The notes below the pieces were generated by a model. The model did no database searches. It had not been told where the DNA came from and saw nothing but the letters and a program-made list of their open reading frames with translations. Shown here one piece after another: positions 1 through 11,205 of a DNA stretch of 64,000 bases. The position numbers and the translations under genes were made by a program. Source of the stretch: Avena insularis (lineage: Eukaryota > Streptophyta > Magnoliopsida > Poales > Poaceae); NCBI GenBank assembly GCA_023614405.1, contig CM042685.1, forward strand, positions 230,805,661-230,869,660, given 5' to 3'. How positions within the stretch are numbered: position 1 is the first letter of the stretch; each line of letters opens with the position of its first letter.

Positions 1-216
1 CCCGCCATGGGAGGCATGGCCGGCATGGGAGGACCAAGCTATGGAGGAGTCTTTGGAGGGACTACGGGAGGCTCGGTGAGTGGTGTGTATGGGACTATGG
101 GAGCACCACCGGGAGGATTCGTGGCCTCCATGAATTCTACTATTCCTCCTTCAACCCAAGATGACGAGGAAGGAGAAGCAAAAGAAGGTGATGACTTGGA
201 AAATGCGGAAGTGTGA
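1..216 (+). CDS. C-terminal end of a Gly/Met-rich transposon-associated protein (partial)
   Basis: The frame is open from the window start to a TGA at 214-216, so the true start is upstream. The visible tail is rich in Gly and Met (repeats of the GGMAGMGG kind), then turns acidic (QDDEEGEAKEGDD) at the end. Many grass proteins annotated as NAM-associated or GST-T3-like and carried by PIF/Harbinger elements end this way. No domain can be checked in about 70 residues. Its position just inside the putative transposon terminus supports a transposon origin, for example the Myb/SANT-type second ORF. That is inference. Confidence 0.4.
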   Translation, partial: PAMGGMAGMGGPSYGGVFGGTTGGSVSGVYGTMGAPPGGFVASMNSTIPPSTQDDEEGEAKEGDDLENAEV

Positions 217-613
217 GATGCATTTGTGATATACAAATTGTGTGTTGCACTTTGTGTCCATTTGAACCATATATGTGTGTCGTTGTTGAACTACATCATG
301 TTGTGTGTCGTTCTTGAACTATGTGATGTGTGTTGCACTTCGTGTCCATTTGAACTTTGGTAGATCATTTGTTTCATGATTTATATGTGAGTGCTTGATC
401 TTGTTGAATGCATAGTAATGTATAAAGTTGTTTTCCGCGCCCGCGCGCGCTGTATTTTGGCGTGCCCGACGGAGGAACCATTTTACCGCCCGAGCACGCT
501 GCATTTTGGCGAGTCCGGCGAGACAAATTTCAGCGCAGCGCGCGCTATCCGTTTACAGCGCGGCGAAGCGAGGTTTAGCACGCCGAAATATAGCGAGCCT
601 GTTGAAGATGCTC
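1..613 (+). mobile_element. 3' end of a PIF/Harbinger-like DNA transposon, cut by window edge
   Basis: The segment begins inside a reading frame, passes through a T/G-rich 3' non-coding stretch with repeated units (239-266 resembles 327-354) and a GC-rich subterminal block (about 430-600), and ends in CCTGTTGAAGATGCTC at 598-613, followed by TAA. The reverse complement, GAGCATCTTCAACAGG, is the usual look of grass PIF/Harbinger-type termini, and TAA fits their 3-bp target duplication. The other terminus and the transposase lie outside the window, so the assignment rests on one end and on the style of the encoded protein. A different superfamily with a similar GAGCATC terminus is possible. Confidence 0.5.
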
Positions 614-1788
614 TAAGATACCAATTTTCTGCCAAGCACAACATGTCGTATGCCCTCAAGAATCCTGGAAATCCATCGCCAAGTAAGCGAATCGACCAGG
701 ATTCCGATCTGGCGCCCGTAATTAGCTCTTATTTCTGCCATAGTAACTGTAATATTTGGCAATCACTCTAGATTCTCCAGAAAATCAACAATGTAGAATT
801 TTCACTACACGCCTAACTCTTCCGTGATGATCTGTTCGCAAGGTAAATCAAGATCATGCGTAAATCAACATACTCATATGTCAAAAGCACAAATGACATG
901 ACATTCGTATGCAAACTATTCCGTTGATATAAGAAGGGAATAGCCATCCTACAAGCGACGGTAATATTTTCCTTCATACCTCTAAATATTAATTTCTGCT
1001 AGTAGCGTTGGCACCCTTCCAGGTTTGCCTGCAGTTAGAGATGTCGCCGTCCAGATTACATAGGAGATGGACTATGCGAGTGTGCGCTTCTTCTTCAGGA
1101 GGGATGTCAGGATGGATGGTATAACTTCGCTCAACATGTAGGCATTGGTAGCAGCAGGGACTGCGTCCACGATGTTGAACTCGATGGTGATTAGTCTGAG
1201 CGAACTATGTTTCGCGGATAGGAAGTGATCATGTGAGATAATAACTAACGTTGACATGAAGGAACTAAAACAAAAAAAGTAAATTACTTCAGTAACAAAA
1301 ACTCACAGCGTGAAAAGGAGTGAATCATAAGGGAAAAATCATATCGAACCACCATTGAAGTGTTGGAGACTGGATATCAAAAAACGAGATGTGACAACAA
1401 AACCTGTAGCCTGCTCCTGCCAAGCCAGAATGCTAGAACTTTGCTAGAGTTTCCTGCCAATCCACAATACTAGACCCTTGCTAGAGTTTCCTGCCAATCC
1501 ACAATGCTAGACCCTTGCTAGAGTTTCTCCACACTGTCGCCTCCTGTCTTCCGCACTATCTCGTCATCCTCGATACACGGCTCCCTCATAAAGAAAGTGG
1601 AATTTTGTAATTTTATTATGTGTGAAAAATAATATATATACATTTTAATATATACATGTTACTGTTTATACATGTACACAAGTATATATATTATCCAAAG
1701 AAAAAAAATCCAATTCCATGGTGTGTACATCCAAATATGAATTGGAAATGGGTACACCTCTAATTTCAACAGAAAATTCAAGCCACCC
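614..1788. other. Unassigned sequence without a recognisable gene
   Basis: No frame here matches a family I recognise. A minus-strand frame at 1072-1257 of about 60 codons reads like a piece of ordinary protein but has no identifiable motif. The stretch 1600-1700 is AT-rich. A 37-bp tandem repeat lies at 1422-1530 and is listed separately. Confidence 0.5.
1422..1530 (+). repeat. 37-bp tandem repeat, three copies
   Basis: Three adjacent units of 37, 37 and 35 bp start at 1422, 1459 and 1496. Each contains CTAGAnnnTTGCTAGAGTTT and the second and third are almost identical. This is a minisatellite in non-coding sequence with no visible function. Confidence 0.85.
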
Positions 1789-1853
1789 AAACAAAATGCT
1801 CAATTAATCTACACCACTCAGGGGCAAATCCTTTCATGCGCCAAGTTTATTGA
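1789..1853 (-). repeat. 65-bp inverted copy of a LINE reverse-transcriptase segment
   Basis: The reverse complement of 1789-1853 is identical base for base to 2745-2809, which lies inside the LINE reverse-transcriptase remnant. On the minus strand it encodes the same RT stretch (around WRMKGFAPEWC). The two arms are about 890 bp apart. The flanks of the two copies do not match, so the duplication ends sharply. Confidence 0.95.
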
Positions 1854-2534
1854 TAACCACGCCTTAATAACCACCGTGTAGCACCACGTACTCCATGCAG
1901 TCCAGCATCTCAGCCTTGGCTTTGCCGCTCTTTTCCCAACAGTCCTCACGCCCGCCACTGCCATATTCAAGCATTAGCCTGTGCAGGCGTCCACTGATGC
2001 GATGCCAACCCTAGTGTCTTGTTTCCGCGCAACACCATTGCTTCATCCAGAACGACCGCCTTCGTCTCTCATCATGCAATAAGAAGCTCCTGCACCTCGC
2101 ACAGCCGGTGTGCGCGCGCGCCATAGACATGAAAGCCGGCCCCATGGTCTCGTCGGTGATACAAAGGACTACCCGGCACGCCGTAGACAGGGCGCACAAC
2201 TCGGAGGTCGGCGGAGGCTCCCCGTGGGCGTGGGGGGAGAAGGCGGCCATGGTCCAACTCTAGGAACTCCAGATGATCAAAAAATCCAACCCAATCACCA
2301 GTTCAACACCATAAGTACTGGATGCAGTCAATTTTTTCCTTGTGATGAGGGTCCTTTACATGCAGTTGGTGGTCTCCTGTTTACCAGCGCGGCACGAAAA
2401 TTTTGAGAATGCCTTACCGGACGGCCGGGGCTTGCCTGCTCCCACTTTTTTCTCCCATCCGTGCTCCCTGCGACTTGGCAAGCATCCACCACGTCGCTTT
2501 CTTTTTGCTAGCCCCATCAATCCATAGCTTTAAT
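1854..2534. other. Unassigned GC-rich stretch between the inverted arms
   Basis: Several short overlapping frames on both strands are caused by GC richness; none continues for long or matches a known family. The minus strand from about 2250 to 1870 has a patchy protein-like frame with stops that could be an old captured fragment. I cannot identify it. The block at 2445-2496 is repeated after the LINE remnant. Confidence 0.4.
2445..2496 (+). repeat. Diverged direct repeat flanking the LINE remnant (partner 3472-3521)
   Basis: About 52 bp beginning with a T run and reading TCCGTGCTCC is repeated at 3472-3521 with a handful of mismatches. The copies lie on both sides of the LINE fragment, roughly 1,030 bp apart. 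They are too long and too diverged for an ordinary LINE target-site duplication. Confidence 0.75.
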
Positions 2535-3470
2535 TTTTACTAAAGTGGGTACTAATCGTATTACGGGGATTGCCCCTAAAGTAATTATACCAACTCAATG
2601 TGTTTTCATGTCTGGTCGACATATCCTTGAAAGAGTTGGTGTCCTTCATGAGACCATTCATGAGCTTGATCGGAAGAAAATGGATGAGGTCCTATTCAAA
2701 ATCGATTTTGAGAAAGCTTATGATAAAGTAAAATGGTCTTTCCTTCAATAAACTTGGCGCATGAAAGGATTTGCCCCTGAGTGGTGTAGATTAATTGAGC
2801 ATTTTGTTTAGGGGAGGAGTGTCGATCGGAATCCGTGTTAATGATGATATTGGTCATTTCTTTCAAACAAGAAAAGGTCTTCGGCAGGATGATCCCTGAT
2901 ACTTTTTAATATTATTGTAGATATGCTATCCATCCTCATCGCAAGGGTGAAAGAGGACGGTCAAGTTGGAGATCTTATCTTTCAATATACGGATGATACT
3001 ATATTATTTATGGAGCATGACCTACAGAAGACGGTGGGCATGAAATTAATAGTATGTATATTCAAACAATTATCAGGTTTAAAGATAATTTTTTCATAAA
3101 AAGCGAGATTTTCTATTTTGGGAAAGCCAAAGAGGAGGAACAACATTACAAATTTTTTTTTGGTTGTGAGGCTGATTCTCTACCTTTTCGGTATTTGGAA
3201 ATACCGATTCACTAAACGAAACTTAAAAATTCAGATTAGTATTTAGTAGAGACTAGAATCGAAGGGAAGCTAGGCTGCTGGAAGGGCAAGCTTTTATCTT
3301 ATGGTGATTGTTTGGTCCTAATCAACTATGTTCTAATAATTTACCAATGTTTATATTATCTTTTCTGAAAATACCTAAAGATGTAAGAAAATGATTGGAT
3401 TTCTATAGATCTTGTTTCCTTTGGCAAAGTGATGGGAATAAACGGAAGTACAGATTAACTGGGAATACTC
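2535..3470 (+). pseudogene. LINE (non-LTR retrotransposon) reverse transcriptase remnant
   Basis: Translation in shifting frames follows the grass LINE ORF2 reverse transcriptase in order: TNRITGIAPKVI, then IDFEKAYDKVKWSFLQ (RT motif A, about 2700-2749), then a GLRQDD region, then QYTDDTILF (catalytic box, normally YADD, about 2986-3010), then SGLKI, a YLGIPI-like stretch, and RKRLDFYR-type sequence near 3390-3430. The only sizeable open part is 2545-2751. Stops and frameshifts are frequent, and the segments after GLRQDDP and before the YTDD box are shorter than in the family. ORF1, the endonuclease and the poly(A) tail are absent. It is dead, but the family assignment is secure. Confidence 0.9.
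2745..2809 (+). repeat. Source arm of the perfect 65-bp inverted repeat
   Basis: This part of the LINE reverse transcriptase is present, inverted and without mismatch, at 1789-1853. Confidence 0.95.
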
Positions 3471-5415
3471 AATTTTTTCTCCGGTCCGTGCTCCATGTGA
3501 CTTGGAAAGCATCCACCACATTTTTTTTTTGGAAAAGAGTATACATTGATATTAAGAGATACCAATTACACTCAGTCTCTGCAACAACGCATGCCTTAGC
3601 GGCTCTACGGACGCACAGCTCAGAAAAAATAAAGAAGAATTACAAAAAAAGAAAAGTCTCGCTACAGAGAACTAATCCTCAAAGTAACGACAGCGACACC
3701 ATCAGAACAACACCAGTAGTCCACCACTCTAATAACAACCTTAGAATAACTGAAAATTGGTTGATCGGGTTTCTCCGATCCAACGTACGTACAAAATTGA
3801 CCGCTTCTGTTTCTCTCCCAACCATACATAATTAAGCAATCCAAGATCAAGTTCAAAAAGAAAAAAAACCAATCCAAGATCAGAGTCCCACCGACGGAGC
3901 ACCGCGCCGGTGATGGTGCACTTCACAACCTGCTCTTGGGATGCGTTGTCCGAAGTCAGTAGGACCGCCACGCCTGTGAAGGCGCCCGTCACCGCGTTGT
4001 TCTTCCAGACATGGACGCCGCTCGACTTGGTGAATCATGATGTCGTTGGTCAGGCTCGAGTGCATCCCCGATGTTAGCCCTGCACCAAATTAATAATCTT
4101 CAAAATTAATAATGCTAAACATTATCAAGAAATACCTTCAATCTATTCCTCGAGTCAAGATGTGCCCACAGAGAAGAGCGCATGTACTGACCAATTGGAG
4201 AAGACAATACCGGACCGACACCAATGACGATGCCTTTCAATCAACATGTGGGAGGTCACCGGACGGTGTACGGTGGGAGCCGCTCCAAATCTTCTTGCCC
4301 TCGTTCCCTTCGACGCACCTCAAACCTGAACCAACGACAATTTTCATTGGAGGAGCCGCGGCCACTGGTAGGACGGACCTCCTCTTGCACCGCCATTGTC
4401 GAGCTGTCCTGACAACCATGGCCATGCCTTCAGTTGAAAAATTCGGCTCATGGTGCACAACTACTTCCTCCCGCTATCCTTCTTCCTCACGCCCGGTGCC
4501 TCGTCCCGGTCGGACCCTCCTTACCATGGCAGCTCATCCCGCGCCTCGCCAAGGCTACTCGTTGGCAACTCTGCGGATGTAGGATCCACAAGACCACCAT
4601 TGAGGTGGAGCTCTCCGATCAAGTCAAACCAGTGGCATCTCATGTTGTTTCATGTTTGGGATGGGGGATGTCGCTGGTGTTTCTTTTCTCTTGATAGGAG
4701 GCAAGCCCCGCCTAACCATCCATGAACCAACTCCCATCAGATGAGATGTATACTGTGGAGATAAGGTCGTGCATTTAAGAGAGTAGATAAGTGTATTGGG
4801 TATGAGAGAGATACAATTGGAAATTTTTATGGAATATTCAGTTGGAAATTTTTATGGAATATTCATCTATCTAAAACGGCCCTACATTAGAATCCTAGGA
4901 GATCCATAATCCACACGGAGATCTAGTCAAAGGTAGTTGAGTGGGTACTCTTGCGCCAACCAGGTCGCTGGTGGTGGAAGGACGGTGAAGCCTACCTTCC
5001 CTCACGCGCGTGCCGCCGGTGGAGGCTGAGAAGCCCTGCCGTCGGCTCTCCTATATCTTCTTTTGTGTTTACCCCTGAATGGAAAAGTGGTTAGCACTAG
5101 GCTGTACTTTTTCTTCTGTATTATGCCACCAAGCTCTTCGAGCAATCAATGTGATGAGTATGCATGTAACTAGTTGCAAGATACTTAGATTTTTGTTTGT
5201 ATGCTGTTACGCTGCTCCTATGAGCGCCTTGTTGCGTCATGCACTCCTGGACTCCAGTTCTCGGGGGCAGATATGAGGCTAGAGCGCCGTCAGCAAGCCC
5301 GGGGCGACTTGGCTCTGCTTGAGCTAGCACGCTCCCGGCGATCCCACGAGTGATTTGAATCTTCCTACGCTACTAGACGGAGATTGAAGAGATGCAAAGG
5401 CGGCTGAACCCTCTA
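3471..5415. other. Unassigned sequence, probably old transposon debris
   Basis: No gene is recognisable. The first part (3522-3660) begins with a T run and looks like non-coding transposon sequence. Around 3880-4090 a minus-strand frame of about 80 codons (from 3992 leftward) reads like protein but I cannot name it. The interval 4110-4700 holds overlapping short frames in all phases and no coherent product. A 25-bp tandem duplication lies at 4817-4866. Confidence 0.4.
4817..4866 (+). repeat. 25-bp tandem duplication
   Basis: The unit TTGGAAATTTTTATGGAATA plus TTCA occurs twice in a row with period 25. It looks like a replication-slippage product. Confidence 0.85.
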
Positions 5416-5429
5416 CCTGGTGCACCAAA

Positions 5430-6024
5430 TGTGATGTACGTGAAGATGCACATCTGGGATACTGCATACCCCCTTTTAGTTGTTCGTAGAGGGGTGGAAA
5501 GCGTGCCCAAATGTTTCTTCCCTTGGTGGTTGCCGGAGATGAGAGAGATAACCAGAGAGAAAGAGGATACACAATGACACGGAGTTTTACCCAGGTTCAG
5601 GCCGTCGTGATGGCTAACAGCCCTACTTCATTCTTGTTGTTGGTGGTATTTCTCATATGATGTACATGGTTATGATGGTGGTTCTTCTAGGGAGCGAGAT
5701 CTAGCCTACCGCTGGCAATGGCGAGGATCTATAGTCGGTATCCTTCCTCTATTTCTTTCTCTTGCTCCTCTATTGCTCCGGAACCTTAGAGAGCTTCACT
5801 ACTTTCCATTACCTATCCCCCTTTTTTCACTAAGGCTTTGGCCCTCCTTTTATACGGCAAGGGGTCAGCACAAATGGCCTAAGATACTCTTTACTGCTGG
5901 CATTGTCATCGCCCCGTGGAGGGGGCCTATGGATCCTTTTTCCTGGGTTCCTCCAGCCAATCAGGTGCTTCATGGGTCCTACCTTGGCTTCTTGCTGACG
6001 AGGGTTCGACTCGTCAATGCCCAT
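5430..6024 (-). mobile_element. LTR-like remnant of a Gypsy-type element, minus orientation
   Basis: The sequence starts TGTGATG right after a tract (5416-5429) shaped like a primer-site junction, and contains the phrase TTTTACCCAGGTTCAGG (around 5583) that recurs in the LTRs of element S and of the remnant at 6025. A TATA box on the minus strand (CTTTTATA at 5847-5854) fits an LTR promoter in that orientation. The right border is uncertain; it meets the next remnant near 6024. The element's internal part would lie to the left, but I do not recognise it there. Confidence 0.4.
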
Positions 6025-6485
6025 TGTTATGGACTTGGGTTTTGAAGAAGGAGGGGACACTAGAAATCGCGGAATGGCTAATAGATTCACAACACGGGGA
6101 CATGAGGTTTACCCAGGTTTAGGCCCCTGGAGGGAAAACCCTATTCCTTCTTGTCTGTTCTTGATTGATGGCGGAACCGAAGGTTACAAGGGTGCGCAGA
6201 TTGGATCTGGCGTGGTGTATGCTAGGGTTCTGAGGTGAATCCCCCTCGTCATGCCCTCCTGGCCTTTATATGGGGAGGCCAGGTCGAGTCGGCTACAAGT
6301 TAGGGTTTGACCCTTTGAAATTCTATCTGCAGCTGGTTGTGTTCCCAAGAAGTCGCATCCTTGTGGGCCTAGGTCACCCGAATCCTTCCTGGGCTTCGCC
6401 ATCCGTAGCGGGTGACTGTGTGGGCCTCTGCCAGGCTGATACTGGGTAGGCTAACATAAGGCACCCATAGGGAATATCCATATCA
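6025..6485 (-). mobile_element. LTR remnant of a Tat-type Gypsy element, minus orientation
   Basis: Read on the minus strand it starts TGATATGGATATTCCC and ends CCCAAGTCCATAACA. The adjoining internal sequence reads CTCAGGGACTAC, matching the CTCGGGGGCTAC motif that precedes the 3' LTR in many Triticeae Gypsy elements. The AGGTTTACCCAGGTTTAGG phrase (about 6106) is shared in type with the LTRs of element S. A minus-strand TATA box lies at 6265-6272. By orientation and lineage it may be the 3' LTR of element Y, whose 3' end is otherwise missing; that link is inference. Confidence 0.55.
6265..6272 (-). promoter_or_regulatory. TATA box of the LTR remnant
   Basis: The minus strand reads CATATAAA within a GC-rich context about 215 bp from the LTR start, where the LTR promoter is expected. 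Confidence 0.4.
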
Positions 6486-6700
6486 GTAGTCCCTGAGTGT
6501 TCTGTCGAATCGTAGATTCGATTGGAGACTCTTAAGTCTTTCGGGTGCTTTCATCTGAACAAGTTTCGAGTCAATGTGTTGGTTCATAGGGATTGTTGTG
6601 CCTGACTCGCCCGAAGGGACAGGGTCAGTTAATTTTATTTGGACAAAACAACACGATCTACTTTAGACTCGAGTCCCCGGACTAGAATCCGGAAAATTGC
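6486..6700 (-). other. Internal 3' non-coding part of the Tat-type element
   Basis: This stretch follows the LTR remnant directly. It has no coding frame and contains phrases such as TAGTCCCTGAGTG and GAGTCCCCGGACT on the plus strand, which are typical of the 3' region of Tat-like Gypsy elements. Near 6700 the sequence changes to Copia pol remnants. The exact junction is not visible. Confidence 0.4.
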
Positions 6701-9289
6701 TGGTGTAATTTTTTGATCAAATGACGCTTGTGAAACTTTCCTAGAGATAATTAAAACTTCGTTCAAAGGCCAAAAGGGAACGAATGACTAGCTTATTGGA
6801 ACTTGTACATATTGTTGTATGAAGTCCATTATGTGTAGTCAAAAGCGATGGATTTCAACTTCATATGCTTTCTCCGAAAATTTGAGTAAATATATGAATA
6901 TTTACTTAATAAGGATGAAGTATGAAACATTTGAAAAGTTTAAAGACTTTCAAGATGAAGTGCAAAAACATTGTAACAAGAATATAAATAGTTTATGATA
7001 AGATCATAAAGGAAGATATTTGAGTTACAAGTTTAGCATAATACCTAAGATTTAAGGAATCGTTCCGTGGATTTGCATTTCCCGAGACACCATAAGAGTA
7101 TGGAGCGTTCGAGATATGTAACTAAATCTTGTTTGACATGGTAAGATCAAAGGTGTAATTTATAAAACTACCATTATATTTTAAAGATTAAAAGCTTTAG
7201 AAACTACCGTTTTTCCACCAAAAAGAGCTCCATCATAATCCGTTGAAATGACACCATATAAAGTTATGGTTTGGGATTAAACCCAGGTTGTCCTTTCTTA
7301 AACATTGGTATGCTATGCATAAGAAAGATGTTTGCAACCAAAGTCGGATAAATCTATCTTTATATGTTATTTCGAATAACTGTTAAAGTATTCCTCCATA
7401 AAATCAGAGACAAAAGTGTTTGTCGCTTAGAACGTCAAGTTTCTTTGAGAAGGAATTTTTCGTGAAAAGATAAGTGGGAGGACAATAGAACTTTGATAAG
7501 GTTGAAAGAACCTTAGCTATATGTGCGAAGTTGCGCAGCGCCGAAAAGTGTTCCGGAGGCAGCAACAATGCTCATGGCTCACGTGCCTCAAAGGTTGTGG
7601 TTACGGAGGTCAAAGTTTCTATTGAACCAAGTAGGTCGGATAAACAATCAAATACCAAGATTTGAGGGTTGAATAATTATTTGAGAATAATGAACGGACT
7701 ATATGCAAAGAAGCGATGATGGGCCCTGACTCCATAAAATGGCTTGAAGCCATAAAATCCGTGATAGTTCCATACACGAGAAATCAAGCTTTGAACTTGA
7801 AGGACCCTCGAGAAAGGTGTAAGACCTTACTGTCGTGTTTAGATCTATAAAGAAATAGACATGAATATTTCACATCTATGAAATAGTCGACATGTTGGGA
7901 AAGAGTTCACAACAATGTTCAAAGGTTGTATATGACAAGATTTGATCTTTCATAGCGATATTTAGTCTAGACGGATTAATGTAGCAACCACTACATATAA
8001 TTTTGTTATGTGGTAGTTGAATAAACAAAACAAGTTCTTCTAATAGAATTGTTACCTAGGACGTGTGCATAACACGGTCCAAAGGGTTTTTGTTAATTCA
8101 AATGATGCTAAAAAGCATATGCAAACTTCAATGGTTGAAGTGAGCATCGCGGAGTTGGAATCTTCACCATGATGAAATTGTTAAAAGAGTTTAAATTCAT
8201 CAGAGACGATGAAGATGCTTGCATTTGCAAGAAATTAAGTTGGAGCGCTAAGACATATTTCTAATACATTATGTGGAAGACATATTGTTGATTGGAAATT
8301 ATGTATCTTTTATTAACACATATTAAGAATTTCGTCCCAATGAAATACTTAGGCAAAACCCAAATATTTGGCATCAATAGACGCTAATATGGTTGTGCCG
8401 AAAGTACATAGATGATATATTGAATGAGTTCAATATAGAAACTACAAGAAAGGTTCTTGTTGCATAGAAAGGATTGAATGAATTCAATATTGATTATATA
8501 TTCAAGGGTATTGACACTTGGTAAGTGAAACAAAGATTCAAGTATAGATTGATACTTGATGTATGAAATCACAAAGAGTATTTATATCAATCATACTGTG
8601 ATATGTACAAATCCAGATATGTCCTATGCTCTAAATGATGTGAGCATATACCAGAATGATTCATAAGATGATCATTGGACGATAGTAAGGATATTCTTGT
8701 TATCTTTTGGAAGAACTAAGAATATATTGTTTTGTAGAAGTGACAAATAGATGGTTAGTTCATTGTAAAAGTACTACATTGATACTAGTTTTGTCAGAAA
8801 GTACAAATTAAGTTTATCTCAATCTAAACTAGGGTTGCACGATATTATGGAAAGTAAGTTCCATAATGGATTTGGATGAGTTCCAAAGTTAAGACATTGT
8901 GACAGATACTACAACAAAAGGCTAAGTATATGACTGCTATAATAGCAGCAAAAGAGGGCATTTGTGTCAAGTAGTTTGTTATCAAACTAGGTGTGGTTCA
9001 CAGCGGGATAGTACTATGTAGATATATTGTACGACAATATTATCAACATGTTTTAACCCCAAAGAACTAAAGGTCTCACCAAAGGACCAAATTTATACAA
9101 AGCCATCTCATTAGAGAATGAGTGATGCGTAGAGACGCAAAGACATGCAATTACACACGGGCCTGAAAGTGTCGGATCCAGAGATCAGTTGACCACTAGC
9201 AATCGTGTAAATACAACACCGGAAAGCCATAGGTGTTGAATGCACAAAGGTTTGAAACTAGAACATTGACTCTAGTGCAAGTGGGAGAC
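6701..9289 (+). pseudogene. Rotted pol region of an Angela/BARE-like Copia retrotransposon
   Basis: Frames are broken every few dozen codons but the pol order can be followed. A reverse-transcriptase catalytic box reads YVEDILLIGN (normally YVDDILLIGN) with YVED at 8270-8281. The RNase H end reads AKYMTAIIAAKEG (about 8921-8960), followed by a SHQRTKF/HLIRE stretch near 9080-9120. The tail ends in a purine-rich GCAAGTGGGAGAC directly before the LTR, which serves as the polypurine tract. Gag, protease, integrase, the primer site and the 5' LTR are missing. The left border near 6700 is approximate. The replacement of Asp in the catalytic box alone would abolish RT activity. Confidence 0.75.
9278..9289 (+). 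promoter_or_regulatory. Polypurine tract of the Angela-like element
   Basis: CAAGTGGGAGAC lies immediately before the LTR start TGTTGGAGAT at 9290. This is the usual arrangement for plus-strand priming in BARE/Angela elements. Confidence 0.75.
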
Positions 9290-11205
9290 TGTTGGAGATA
9301 TGCCCAAGAGGCAATAATAAAGTGGTTATTATCATATATTCATGCTTATGATAAATGTTTACATACCATGCTATAATTGTATTAACCGGAAACATTAATA
9401 CTTGTGTGATTTGTAAACATAAAAGAGTCCCTAGTAAAGCCTCTTGTTAAACTAGCTTGTTGATTAATATATGATCATGGTCTCCTGATCATGAACATAG
9501 AGATGTTATTAACAATAGGGTCATATCATTAGGAGAATGATGTGATGGACATACTCCTATAGTTAAGCATAGCATAAAGATCAAGTCATTTAATATAGTT
9601 CATTTGCTATAAGCTTTCTGATACATAGTAACCTAATTCCTTCGACCATGAGATCATGTTAATCACCATCACCAGAAGGATGCTTTGATGACATCAAACA
9701 CCACACCGTAACTAGGTGGCTATAAAGGTGGCATTGAGTGTTCGGTAAGTATGGGTTGAGGCACATGGATCAAGAGTGGGATTTGTCCATCCATATGACG
9801 GATAGATATACTCTGGGCCCTCTCGGTGGAATGTCATCCAATTATCTTGCAATCATGTGACTGGCTCACAAGGGATCTCATACCACGGGAACGAGAAAAG
9901 AGTACTTATCGGTAACGAGGTTGAACTAGGTATGCAGAGATACCGACGATCAAAACCTCAGATAAGTAAATTATCGTGATAGAAAGGGAAATTGGTATCG
10001 TATGTAAGTGGTTCATTTGATCTCAAAGTAATCATAGAAATATGTGGGAGCCATATGAATTTCCAGATTCCACTATTGGTTATTGATTGGAGAAGTGTCT
10101 CGGTCATGTCCGCATAATTCATGGACCGTAGGGAGACACACTTAAGGATTCGATGTTGTTGAGTAGTTATGGAATGATGAGTAAGAGACCGAATGTTGTT
10201 CGGAGTCTCGGATGGGATCCGGGATATCACGAGGAGATCCGGAATGGTCCGGAGAATAAGATTCATATAAGGAAAGTCCTATTTCGGAGTTCGGAAATGA
10301 TTCCGGTGTTTTCACCAGGAATGTTCTAGAAGGGTCTGGAAGGTCTGGCACTCCGGAGGGGAAGGTTACATGGATGTGTCATGACAATGTGGAATGGTTG
10401 CATCATGTACTAGGTCACTTGGCTGGGCAAAATAAAGAAAAGAAATCAAATCGAAGTTTGAAAGTCAAACGCCAATTTGAAAAAGTCAAATATCAAGTTT
10501 GCTTGGTGGAGGGAGAGTAGGAAACCTACTTGGGGAGGAAGTCCCACTCCCTCCCACCCGCCGGCCAAGGAGGAGGAGTTGGAGGAGGACTCCCTCCTCC
10601 CAACCGCCTCCCTCCCTCCTATATAAGGAGGGGTAGGGCGCCCCCCTCCATACACACCCCAAACCCTAGCCCTAAGCCGCCGGCCTCCTCCAAGTCGCCG
10701 CCGCCTAGGGCCTCCTCTAACTCAGCGAGTTAGGGTTTCCCCAAACCCTAGCCGTCGGCCAAGCCCCCCTTGGTTCCCTCTAAACCCTAGATCACCAAGG
10801 CCTCTCTCATAGTCCAACATACTCGCTCCGGCTTAAGGCGAAGCCCTGCGAGATCTCCCCTCTACTTCCGACACCACGCCGTCGTGCTGCCAGAATCGCG
10901 AGGAGAGTTCTACAACCTCCACTGCCTGCTGGAACAAGGGAGAGGAAGGTCTTCATCGAGTACCGAACATGTGACCGACTGCGGAAGCGCTACCGGAACG
11001 CAGCGCCGGAAGGATCGTCTACGTGATCTTGAGATCGGCAAGACTACGACTACATCACCCACGAGAATCTGCTCTCATTAAACGCTTTGGAATCTTCGAG
11101 GGTGAGTTCCTCTATCGACTCGTTGCTACAATCTAGTAGATAGATCTTGGCTTGGTTGTGTGCATGCGGTAGAATTTTTTGTTTTTCATGCTACGAACCC
11201 CTACA
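9290..11205 (+). mobile_element. 3' LTR of an Angela/BARE/WIS-like Copia element
   Basis: The LTR runs from TGTTGGAGATATGCCC to ACGAACCCCTACA, 1,916 bp, with TG and CA ends. The start and end closely match the solo LTR at 21702-24201 in this window. It follows the element's polypurine tract. The right side abuts the gag region of element V at 11206, so this element was inserted into V. The matching 5' LTR is not in the window. Short overlapping frames inside it are not genes. Confidence 0.88.
10620..10627 (+). promoter_or_regulatory. TATA box of the Angela-like LTR
   Basis: TATATAAG is followed by a GC-rich leader containing ACCCCAAACCCTAG. The solo LTR at 21702 has the same box at 23656-23663. 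This is the likely LTR transcription start region. Confidence 0.65.

Noticed and set aside
5392..5577. Plus-strand frame ending MREITREKEDTQ
   Set aside because: It crosses the putative LTR border at 5430 and matches no family; treated as chance.
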